The notes beneath the pieces were generated by a model, which had not been told where the DNA came from, did no database searches, and was given only the letters and a program-made list of their open reading frames with translations. The translations under genes were made by a program, and so were the position numbers. A DNA stretch of 64,000 nt from Linnemannia hyalina (Eukaryota; Mortierellomycota; Mortierellomycetes; Mortierellales; Mortierellaceae): contig JAHRHY010000004.1 of the NCBI GenBank assembly GCA_019671135.1, positions 2,046,001-2,110,000 of the forward strand, written 5' to 3'. Shown piece after piece: positions 43,553 through 53,860 of this stretch (positions are counted from its first letter, which is position 1; every line of letters begins with the position of its first letter).

Positions 43553-46500
43553 TTACTCGTTGACGTTGAGACTCAAGCCATCGAATATCTTGTTGGCAAC
43601 CGCCTCGTCCTTGAACTGGAGCATATAGATGATACTCATCTTCTCCTGAGGATTCTGCAGCGTGATTGCCAGCTTCTTGGGTCCCACCAACTCGAGACAA
43701 TCCTGCTGCACAATCACACTGTCCAGGATCCGCTTCTGACTCGAAATCAGACCCACAAACAACCGCACATGGCCCGAGGGCTTCTCCATCCGGATCTCGA
43801 CCCGCGAGGCTCCCAAACTCATCCACTGACCATGATCTCCTGCCTGGAGAAGCAGCTTGCACTCAGAAGGAGGGTACATTGGCGTCAGCGTCTGCTTCAC
43901 AACTTCCTTTTTGCGAACCTGAGTGTTCTGAACGACCGTCGAGGCCAAACTCTGTCCACGCGACAGGATAGGCGACGCAGACTTTTGCAAGCTGGGATCA
44001 TACATCGCACGGTCCTTAGTCCTCTGAAACGCCATGCAGAACTCTTCGGCCTCTCGTCCAGAGTTGAGGGCCACCAGGAACCACTGCACACTCGCTCCCA
44101 TATCCATTGAGACACCGACATCCGTCTCCGAGGCTCGGCGGAAACTGGTCGATTCAACAATCCAAGCGTTCAGAACCAGCTGACTCGACTCGTACGTCGT
44201 CACTGCCATCGCCAACCTATTGGCGGTCGTCAAGCGCAGCTCGACGATGCAATCATCGTCCTCCACCAGAGGATCCCAGATGTCGTCACGCCATTGGAAG
44301 ACATCACAAGGCCTGGTCTTAATAATGACCTCCTTGGCTGATGCGACATCGCCCACTGGAGCCACTCTTCCGCGAGGGGCGCCAGGCCTTGCCATAACGG
44401 TGTTGTCCCTGCGCATACTCTATTCATCATTACAGGTATCATAGGAACACAGAGAAACAATTTGTTAGTTTGACATCTGACATAGAAAATATGCGACCAG
44501 TTGAATACAGCAAACAGTTGCACGCGACACGCACCATGCGATAGTTGGGGTTGTGTGGGGGACGTCCGCCGCCGCCTGGAGACATCATGGGCCTGCCCAT
44601 TCCGCCGTTAGGAGACATCTGGGGCCTGAAGCCAGGAGAAGGCATACCAGACATAGGTCCACCGCCACCGCCACCCATGGCCAGCATAGGGGGACGAGGA
44701 CGAGGGCTCATAGGTCCGCCAGGCTGCCCCTGGAATCCAGGTGACATTGGACCGTTGTTGTGTGGGCCACCTTGGAAGGTCGGCGACAGCGGTGAACCAG
44801 GGCCCATAGGTCTCATAGGACGATTCTGAGTGTGATTCCTGTTCAACTGCTGTTGCTGTTGCTGGTGCTGCTGTTGCTGCTGTTGCTGCTGGGCCTTGTT
44901 GGAATCCTGCTGTTGAGCATTGTTGACCTCTTCAATCCAGTCAAACTTCAACTGGTCGTCCAGAGTCCATATCCGTGCCTTGACTCTGTTGACGATCGTC
45001 AGTTCAACCATGGGCTCTACGAAGGGGCAATAATGATCTGTTAATATTGCTGAGTAAATGATAAACAACATATCCAAGAAAAAGAGACAAGTTTATATTA
45101 CGTACCATCATCGTCGACAGAGCAATCTTTGGCAGAAACGTGTCGGATAGCCAGAGGAGGGAAGAGGAGCCAGAACATGGACTCGTCGCCCTCAGGAAGG
45201 TTGTCGATCTCGTCCTGAGTCTTGATGCGGCAGATGAGCAAGAGGTCGGTCAAGAGGATGATGTATCCGTCGTTGAATCGTTCCTCGTTGGCGTCGTCCG
45301 TTGAGATGGTGAAGGCAAAGTCACCACGGACGAGGACGTCGCGCTCGATCAATGCCAAGGAGAGGGAGCATGCCTAGTAGGTTTGTTGAAGTACCAAAAA
45401 AATAGAACATTTTGATCCAGTGCAATTGAATGGATAGTAGATGTTGATGTTGCAGCGATAGTAGATTCCGATAGGTAATGTTGCGATATGATGCGATATC
45501 GATTTGGATATGGATATGGATTGTGGCCATTGATATTTGTGTGACCATCGAAACAGATAACAAGGACCATAATAGGACCAAGTGCATAAGACAAGAAAAG
45601 GAAAAGAGAAAAAGGAGTGATCAGTGATCAGTTACACATCATAGATCTCACTTTGATAACATATCTGTCCTAGTTGATCTTTTTTTGCTTCCTTTTTCTC
45701 TTTTGCATTTTTGTTTCGTCTTCTTACCTTGGGCTGCATTGTAAAGAGATCTAGGACTCGGGATGTATCAAGCGACCTCTCCAACTCCACCATAGCCTCT
45801 GCAGTACGGATGATGTTGTTGTTGGCCTGCTGTTGCTGTTGAGGGCGATGGTTGGGCGACATGGGCGAAGGAGGCAACGCTGGAGAGCCGTTGTAGTTGT
45901 TTCCTCCTCCTCCTTGCTGTGGTGGAAATCCAGGTGAGGTCTGCTCGGTAGTGATTGGGGGCGAAGGAAGAGCATGGCGCATGGCAGACATGCTAGAGAT
46001 TCCAGAGAGCGCCGGCGAAGCTGGGTGACGGGAAGTTCCTGGCACATCCACTGTAACAAAGCGCAAGATGGTATCAATCCTCATAAACGCCGCCTCCAAT
46101 GCGTCAAAGTCGGGCTTGCCACGCTCCGACGAATCCAACAACCTCTATGCTCGACAAGAATAGCACGCATGATTTAATGAAAAGTGTTAATTGGTCGCCC
46201 TTTGCGGAATGATTACTTGGGAAAAAACAAAATATGCAATGGGTTTTTGGCATTTGGCTTACCATGTAGAGGCGTCGGTAGTAGTGCAGGCGGTCGATTG
46301 GTTTCATGAGAAAAGAGTCGAGGGTAACATGCTGGACTTGCTCAGCGGCGATTTCCTAATCATCAGCAAGGAGAACAAAACATGCAGCAATCCTGGATTA
46401 GTTTCTGCGGGTGTGAACTCCCTTTTTCAGCGCATGCGTGGACGTATCTGAAGTCGAAACGTGAAAAACATTTGCCCTTGTTATGCTTTCCTATATCCCC

Positions 46501-46917
46501 TCTTCCCTCTCTCAAAAGTTCATGAGAGAAAGAGGGAGGAGAAAAGGTTGTTCCCCTTCCTGCCTCCTACTCCTTGTTTCCTCCTATTAATATGTTGAAT
46601 AACTTTTTCCCCTGCTTCAACGAAGCGGGCCACTTACTCCCAAGATGTCCTGCAGCCGCGTGTTGTTAATGATCTCGGGCCAGTTGTCGAAATGGGGGAC
46701 ATGGTTGCGACAGTAGTTGGAGTAGGCTGTCTCCATCGAGTCGACGAACCACATCAAAACATTGCCGAGCTCCTTCATGACATCTTGGCTGGTTTTGACG
46801 TCAACAAGCTTCTTTGAGAACTTGCGGTTGACAGAGTAGATGTCCTCGATATTCCTGAGAAGAATGTCGACCTCTTTGGGAGGAAAGTCATCCTGAGTCC
46901 ATCCTGCTGATACGCGC

Positions 46918-46972
<55 letters not shown>

Positions 46973-47661
46973 GATGTTGTAGTAGTCGTTGGAGGCGGCG
47001 AAAAGAAGGAGATATAATTTGAAAATGGTAAAAAGGCACCGGAGAAAAAAGATAAGTAATAAAGAAGTGTGGGTTAGGATTGATTCGATCGAAAAAAAGG
47101 AAAAACTGGTCAGCGAAATTAAAAATGATTTTTGATTTCGAGCTGTGTTCAATGCAAGTGGTCGTACCTGAAGAAGGACCTTGAGATCCCCAACATACTC
47201 CTTCTCGGTGTCAACAAGGTCGTCCAACGGGTTCGGTGCCTTGGGCTGGTTAGGGAACGGTTGCTCAAACGGAGGGCGCTGCAACTATTGTAGAAGAAAG
47301 TAATTGAAATGAGAATGGATAAGTACACTCGCAAAAAGGGTTCCGGCGGGGTTATGTATGTATTAATGGTCGTGTAACGTATTCCTGTATGCTGCTTACA
47401 TGAGAGGGAATGGGTCTCAGAGGGTGCTGACTGCCATAACCTGCAGCAGGGTAACGACCTCCAGAGTTGGGGCCGTCATTGCCGTTGTAGGGCTGTCAAG
47501 AATGGAGGGAAATGAGAGAAAGTTTGAAGTGTGTGTTAGGTTGGTTGGTGTGTTGAATGAGGTTGATGACCATGTTGTCTCAGATGAAAAAAGTGTGTGC
47601 TGCTGTTGTTTTTTACTCTTTGCTGCATAGGGTTTTGCATGGGCCTTTGGTCTCGTTGCAT
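43553..47661 (-). CDS. DH-PH domain Rho guanine-nucleotide exchange factor
   Basis: Predicted activator of a Rho/Cdc42-type GTPase. Exons (minus): 47661..47617, 47492..47400, 47284..47168, 46916..46638, 46355..46263, 46144..45728, 45373..45106, 45016..44535, 44419..43553; 886 aa. The DH domain begins at LVDTEKEYVGDLKVLLQ (residue ~69), continues DILLRNIEDIYSVNRKF, and ends with the conserved FLMKPIDRLHYYRRLYM and LEAAFMRIDTILRFV. After a Pro/Ser/Gly insertion comes a PH domain: LIERDVLVRGDFAF, DGYIILLTDLLLICRI and ARIWT near its end. A Gln/Pro/Gly/Met-rich segment follows, then about 285 ordered-looking C-terminal residues with no domain I can name. Exon 4 is preceded by a (CAA)18 tract ending in CAG, which I read as intron because no AG acceptor lies upstream of it. 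Confidence 0.9.
46920..46973 (-). repeat. (CAA)18 trinucleotide repeat at an intron 3' end
   Basis: Eighteen perfect units (TTG on plus) directly before the CAG acceptor of RhoGEF exon 4. Read in the exon frame it would encode poly-Gln, but the minus strand has no AG from 47105 down to 46919, so splicing should place the repeat inside the intron. Confidence 0.9.
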
Positions 47662-49022
47662 TGTAGATGGATTTGGTGATGGTGAAGATGAGTGATGAGA
47701 GAAGAGAAAGAAACGTTACGAGGTATAGGGATGAATGGTCGTGAAGGGAAAGGTTGAGTCGTTAAAGTGACGTAGAGAAGGGAAGAAAGAGAAAAGGGAC
47801 GACGGCTAAACACAACAGACAATAAGGAAAAGAGCTGAAAGGGAGAAAGGTGAGAGAGAGAAGAAGAGTCAGGAGGCGAGGAGGAAAGGAGAAGGGAGAT
47901 CAGGTTGGTCGTTAAAGTGGAAGGAATAAAGTGGTCGTTACAAAATAATGAAAGATGTGATTGGTTCGTTGGAACACGTCGTGGCAACAGTGAGATATGT
48001 GCTTGTGGAGTGAAGAGGATGAGTGAGAAGAGAAGAGGAGTCAAAGACAGGTTGAAGTCAGTGAGACGGTGAAGAATGGGAAAGAGGAAGAGGAAGAGGA
48101 GGAAGGGAAAGAAGAGGGAAAGAATTAGGTAAAAAGGAAGGGAAGGGGGACGAGGGTAAGAGAGGGATGGGTCAAAGAAGAAAAGAAGAAAAGAAGAAAA
48201 GAAGAAGAGCGAGAGAAAAGGACAATGTCTAATAAGAGAGGACGGATGAACGATTTGAAGGTACAGTACGAAAGCTAGTCTTTCAATTGAACGTTCCCCA
48301 GCCAGGAGACACACACAGGGCCAGAGCACCGGACTGGAGGACTACGGCACCGTACACCATACACATGGACGACAAGCCAGCCAGCCAGCCAGCCAGGGTA
48401 AGGATGAAAGTAAGTGAGCATCGTGGTGTGTTCACTAGGATTAGAGCGGAGCATTCTCCCTCATGGATCAGCAATTTATTTAGTGCTCTCGTCTCTCTTT
48501 TCCTCGACAAATAAATAACTCGTCGCTCGCTCGGAGCAAATGGTGTGCGTTCATCCCTTGGCCCATTTGTTTATTGGGCCCTCCACTGGCAGCTATGCTT
48601 AAGCCATCGATGAACTAACCAATCTCCATCATTACCTTTTTTTAAAGGCCCCGAAGCAAATCAAAATCCACAGTGCAGCCTGCTTGCCATGCGATCTATT
48701 CCAAGAGCCACGCTGAGATATGGGCTCCAAATGCCATTTCTCTCTCTCTCTCTCTGCCTCGTCATCCTGGTTGCACCTACACTCCATACAGGCTTCCAAT
48801 CAGACAGATACCAACATAAATCATTGAGGCTGCAACAGCATATAATTGTGGTACTCCCCTAGGCGCACCATAAGCCATACCGTGTCCAACTGTCAGCCAA
48901 AACTTTGCTCGCCTTCCAATATGAATACAATATGATGTTTTACTAAAACCCTGCTCCTTCTTTTTCCAATGCGACTCTATGAATAAGTGTGTGGTTGTGG
49001 ATCCTGCTAAATACGAGTATAT
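47662..49022. other. 1.36-kb intergenic region upstream of RhoGEF with long CT-rich leader
   Basis: No gene supported. From about 47680 to 48240 the RhoGEF sense (minus) strand is almost pure C/T in long blocks, the same character seen before the WOPR, GATA and MFS genes. A CAGC repeat (48375-48396) and a TC run (48739-48754) follow. The far part (48900-49022) is the 3' end of the uL29m gene. Confidence 0.5.
48375..48396 (+). repeat. (CAGC)n tetranucleotide repeat
   Basis: About five tandem CCAG/CAGC units in the intergenic region upstream of the RhoGEF gene. Confidence 0.8.
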
Positions 49023-49955
49023 TTAGGCAGAAACGGTCGACTCTGTTGACTTTGCTGCTGATGCTGCTGCTGTTGATGATTCCGCGTTGGGGGTCGAAAC
49101 TTTGGTGTTGACAGTTGCCTCCTGTGCATTGGCGACTCTCTGCAATTTGGTGGCCTCCACCCAAGCCAAGCGACGCTCGTTCAACACAAACTTGATCCTT
49201 GCCATCGATTTTTGGCACTACGATAGTGAGCGAGTCAGACGAACGTGGGTTAACAAGTGGCACCCTTTCAACATGGATCAAAACGATGCCAACCTGCAGA
49301 TCAGCTGCCTCAAGTAATATGAGGGTGTAACATGGACCATCTGTCTTTCCTTCAATTTCTCTTCAATTGCTCACCTTGATTTGACGACCCTTGTTGGAAA
49401 AGTATTGCTTAGAGATGTGGAAACGGCGGGCCTCTTCCTTCTGGACAGCAAGGACATTGCGCTCCTTCAAGAGCACATACCACAACTTGTGAAGATCATC
49501 GAACGACTTAACACGAAGCTCACTGGCTCTCCATGCACGACCTAAGTAGGTAGGGTGAACAGTGAATGAGAAGGGCAAGCGATGTCAGATACGATCTGCA
49601 CCGTAGGTTTCTGGCTGCTTGGCTGCAGTTGGCACGCTAATGCTTTCCGGATATCCCGAATGGCTTTCCTCCAATGACGTTTTCCTGTATGCTTCCTTTT
49701 TTCCTGCTAATGTTTGACAGCGTCTAAAAGAACTCCATTAACGGCGGCAACCGAAAGAGTCCACGAGATCTCCCTCTCTCTCTCTCTCTCTCCTGCTGTT
49801 CCTCCGTTCGCCTGTTGACTGAATTCCTTACCAGTCCATGACTTTTCTGTGGGGATGGATTTGCCATTCTCAAAGAACTCCTCGACACCCCTGGGACGGA
49901 ATGCGAGCTGCTTGAGGCGGTTGAGGGCAGGGAACGATCGTGAGAAGAAGGACAT
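49023..49955 (-). CDS. MRPL4: Mitochondrial large-subunit ribosomal protein uL29m (MRP-L47)
   Basis: Exons (minus): 49955..49832, 49541..49375, 49217..49023; 161 aa. The N-terminus is basic and aromatic as in mitochondrial presequences ([21 protein letters not shown]), followed by [22 protein letters not shown]. The MRP-L47 core follows: [42 protein letters not shown] and [17 protein letters not shown]. The C-terminus is Ala/Ser/Thr-rich. Intron 1 carries a TC dinucleotide run. It is divergent from the LRR gene, with 261 bp between start codons. Confidence 0.93.
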
Positions 49956-50216
49956 TGCAATGATGTGTTGTTGTTGGGGTCGTCCTGGTTGTCGAAAGTA
50001 AAGGATGTTTCGTTCCCGAAGAGCAAGTAGTGTTCAGGGCAAGAGCAAAGGTTGACGGGCGACTGCTTTGTGCTTTCCTTCGGGGACAGGTCTACCTGTG
50101 TGGCTTATGAGAAGTAAACATTCAAAAATTCCAAGCACCACCCTTTTCTTTTTTTTTTTTTTAGCTTCTTCACACCTCCAACACACCTTCACGCCAAGCA
50201 CAGATAGCAAAACAGA
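49956..50216. promoter_or_regulatory. Bidirectional promoter between uL29m and LRR genes
   Basis: 261 bp between two divergent start codons. A T12 run (50150-50162) lies on the LRR side, followed by a CT/CA-rich leader. No CACGTG here. Confidence 0.5.
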
Positions 50217-52225
50217 ATGAAACTGACGCCTGCCATTATCGCGTCCCAGGCCGCAGGAGTTGACCTCCAGCAGCTCAAGGACCTCACCATGTCCAAGAAG
50301 GATATCAACCATATCGAGGACATCTCGACCTGTGTCAATCTCCACAAGCTGGTCCTTACGAACAACAAGCTCAGCTCCACCGACTCGATTGCCGGACTCC
50401 AGTACCTCCCTTCTTTGACACTTCTTAACCTCTCGGGAAATCAGCTTGATTCTTTTGAGGGTGTTCAACGCCTCAAGACCCTCTTTGGTAATTTGACAGC
50501 TCAAATCTTGTTAGAAGAACGAGGATCTATCAACACGATCGAACAGAGTAAATAACACGTCTTTTTTTTTTTTTTTTTTTGGTATTCGTTTATACACAAT
50601 TAGTGCTGAACATGTCCCACAACGAACTGAACAGAATCTCAATGCACATCGAAAAGCTCGTCAACCTCAAAGCCCTAGTCCTCAACAACAACAAGATCAA
50701 AGTCGTCGATCACCTCGGCTCACTGACAGAGCTCAACACAATCGTCCTCTCCCACAACCGGATCCAATCCCTCCCTTCCTTCCCACTCCTCACAAAACTC
50801 ACAAAACTCTCGGCGGCTCATAACGAGATCCGTCAGATCCCGGATTTGTCAGAGAATGGGTTGTTGAAGGAGTTGAGGTTGAACCATAACAAGTTTTTGA
50901 CGATCCCGGATTCGCTTAGGAGATGTACGGCGTTGGATATTCTGGATTTGGGAGGCAATATGTTGAGAGAGTGGTCGGATGTTGCGCCGTTGGGGTCGTT
51001 GATGCATTTGATTAACCTCAACCTGCAAGGAAACCCCATCTGCGAAAAGACTGACTACAAGAAGAAGGTAACAACTTGTTTTTCAAAACGCATTACCATA
51101 GTTTTTATGGGTACTGAAGAAAAGAACGTAACTGACATGAATATCTATTGCGATTTTGATCAATGATAGATTCTGGAGTTGGTACCTTCGCTGCGTGTAC
51201 TGGACGGCGAAAGGTTCGACCCCAAGTTCCTCCAGATCAAGGCCAAGCGTGCCGAACACAAGGAGGTCGTCGAGAAGATGAAGCAAAAGAAGGACGATCT
51301 GGAGAAGAAGAAAACTCTCAAGAAGATCAAGCGTGGCGAGATTCAGGCCGAGGATGTCGATCAGGAGGTTCTGGATGGCGCGAATCAGTTTGAGCGCAAG
51401 AAGAAGAAGTCCAAAACTGAGAAGGAGGAGAAGGAGGCCAGGAAGGAAGAGAAGAAGAAGCGGAAGGAGGAGAAGGCTGCTAAGAAGAGCAAGGGTGAGG
51501 GTGAGAGTGATGATGAGGAGAAGGAAGAGAAGAAGGTCAAGAAGTCCAAGAAGGATGTTTCTAGCAGCAAGGACCATGATGATCGGAAATCCAAGAAGCG
51601 TTCAAGAGATGCCGGCGACGAGTCTGGGGAGACTGCAGCAGCAGCAGAACCTAGGAAAAAATCGACCCTCTCCTCAGTCTTCAAGGGCAATGGACCTCGC
51701 CCCCTCGCTGCTTTGGCTCCCCCTGCTACCTCAGACGCTGACGGAGATGTGGAGATGGACGACACAGAGGCCAAGGCTGCCAAGGCCGAGTTGAACAGGG
51801 TCCGCAAGGAAACACGGAAAGCCGCCAAGAAGGAAGCCAAGAAGGAGAAGACTGCCGAGCTCCTGTTGAAGAAGAAGACCGCTCGCTCAAACAAGGAAGT
51901 AAAGGAGCCCACCACCCTCGAGGAAGACGAATTCTTCTCCAAGCCTACGGAGGAGGAGGTCAAGACCAAGAAAGCCAAGATCGAGAAGGCTATTGCTGCT
52001 GCTACCCCCGCACCTGCACCTAAGGTGGAGGCGTCCAAGGTGGAAGTCGCACCTGCACGTGTTCTGGACCCTGCACAGGCAGCCAAGGCGCGTTCAGGAG
52101 TTGTTGCTGTTGTCGACAAGTCTGCTCAGCTGGCCAAGAAGAACAAGCAGCCTAAGTTCGATATCTCGGCCCTCGAGGAAACCTCAGATGCCTTTGGCGG
52201 CGGACAGGTCTCTGGCTGGGACTAA
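50217..52225 (+). CDS. Leucine-rich repeat protein with long basic coiled-coil tail
   Basis: Exons 50217..50487, 50604..51067, 51170..52225; 596 aa. Residues ~20-235 hold about nine LRRs of the SDS22/22-residue type (LHKLVLTNNKL, LTLLNLSGNQL, LKALVLNNNKI, LNTIVLSHNRI, LKELRLNHNKF, LINLNLQGNPI), closed by a cap-like VPSLRVLDGERFDPKF. The tail is Lys/Glu-rich (KKKRKEEKAAKKSK and similar), with an acidic patch (GDVEMDDTE) and a conserved-looking C-terminus (PKFDISALEETSDAFG). Such tails occur in nucleolar and ribosome-biogenesis proteins. Function not recognised; a nuclear/nucleolar scaffold is a guess. Confidence 0.82.
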
Positions 52226-52420
52226 ACCTTCCCACATCACCCTCTTCCCTTCACACTTCAGCCTTTCTTTTTCACTTCGCACTTGCATACCACCACCCCT
52301 CGCACATTCCACTTTTCACTTTTGCATAAACCTCGTTTCTAATAAACTAAACCGAACCATTACACACATTCGTAATAAGATAAGATAAAATAACTTTCTC
52401 CAAACAACACAAACAACTGT

Positions 52421-53686
52421 CTACTTGACTTTCTCCATCTGCCACGACAAAACACTCAACGCCCCCTCAACCTCATTCCGCTCAGGGACTGTCTCGATAT
52501 ACGGCTCCAACTCCCAAATCAACACCATATTCGTCAACTGCTGATCCAACAACGCCGGCAACTCGTCCGCTCCAGAATCCTTCAACTCCCCGATCGTCAC
52601 CAAGGCTTCCAGAATCGACTCCTTTAACGCCATCTCGTCCAAAATCTGGTCAAATACATGTTGGGTATACGCCGACATTGCCAGTGGGGTAGCCATCGTT
52701 CCTGGGATGATTTCGTGGATCAATGTTGGTGGGGGGACGTAGCCCCAGACAGTCTTTTGTGCAGGCTCTTCATCCTCTCCTTCTCCTTCCTGCCCTTCTG
52801 CTTCGCTATCGCTGTCATCCTCACTATCATCGTCATCGCTATTGTCGTCATCGGAGGAAGAAGGGAGACCGGCACGTCGACGGAGTCGCCTCGCCCGTCG
52901 CTTCTCCTTCTCGAGTCTCTTCACTTCTGCCTCTGCCGCCGCCACACGCTCTTCCTCTTGGGTCTTCAAAATTGTCTCGACGCCCATGATCCCGGCGGGA
53001 GATGCTCGCTGGATCGTTGATATCAACTTCTGTCTCGCCTCATTCATCCTTGCCACGATCTCTTGTACTAAACATCAAAAGAAAAAAAAAAGATGGAGGT
53101 GGTTAGAAAATTGATATTTAGCGAGCCATTGAGTTGATGTAAATAATTATTTGAGTACTGCTGTTGTTTTCTTGCGATGGACGTACATTGATCGACGACT
53201 TCTGTCAGATCTGCAGTGGCCCTGATAACCGCTACCCAAAGAGAGAGAGAAAAAAAAGAGGACAAAGGTAAGTAAGGATCAAGGAAACGAGGCTTAGTTT
53301 GTATGGCCAACAGCATAAGCCCTCACAGCGCCTCCCCCTTTGCAAGCACATTGATCAATACATATACAAGATAGAAAGAGGACGACCCTATCATGATTCG
53401 CTCATGGCTTACAAGTTCTTGCACTCTTGAGAGCGGTAGCGCCTTGTGTTATACATGCCTTCCACTCTGTCGACCTATTATTTCAGTTACGTTTGCCACC
53501 AATAAAATGCATCCTGTAAGTTCTCTGTCATTCATAGATCAAGACAAACCAAATGCCGTTTGACCAAAAGCAATGCATGAATGGTTACAATTGCCGAAAC
53601 TCGGTAGTCTGTGCCATGGCCAGGGTGAGGTATTCCCTGTCTCTGTTGGTGAGCGCCTTTGGTGAAGGTGGAGCATTTGTTGTCAT
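52421..53686 (-). CDS. Acidic coiled-coil protein of unknown function
   Basis: I do not recognise it. Four exons (minus): 53686..53589, 53474..53413, 53231..53187, 53067..52421; 283 aa, all junctions in phase with canonical sites. The N-terminal ~100 residues are helical (REYLTLAMAQTTEFRQL, WKACITQGATALKSAR, TADLTEVVDQLQEIVARM). A basic run follows (KEKRRARRLRRRAG), then about 25 residues of almost pure Asp/Ser/Glu. The C-terminal ~120 residues look folded: TVWGYVPPPTLIHEIIP, MSAYTQHVFDQILDEMALKE and LTNMVLIWELEPYIET. The three-part layout (helical, acidic, folded) fits a complex subunit. No signal or membrane segment. Confidence 0.75.
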
Positions 53687-53860
53687 GCTGAGAAGGTTGC
53701 TTGTGTAGAAGTGAGGAAAAGAAGACGAGTGTAAAAAGCAGCAAAATAAGGCAAATTTATTAGTGGTGAGAGAAGTGCATAAAAACTATGTTACAAGAGG
53801 AACGAATGAAAAAAGGAGACGGAGTTTTTGTTTTTCTAGAAGTAAAGAAAGAGTGTGGAA

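Noticed and set aside
46617..47039. Poly-Gln N-terminus for a separate DH-domain protein starting near 47039
   Set aside because: The upstream exon LVDTEKEYVGDLKVLLQ completes the DH domain in phase. The Gln run is intronic sequence before the CAG acceptor.
47613..48329. 238-codon minus-strand frame rich in Leu/Ser/Phe/Pro upstream of the RhoGEF
   Set aside because: It is the CT-rich leader read in frame; amino-acid composition follows the pyrimidine bias and overlaps the real RhoGEF first exon.
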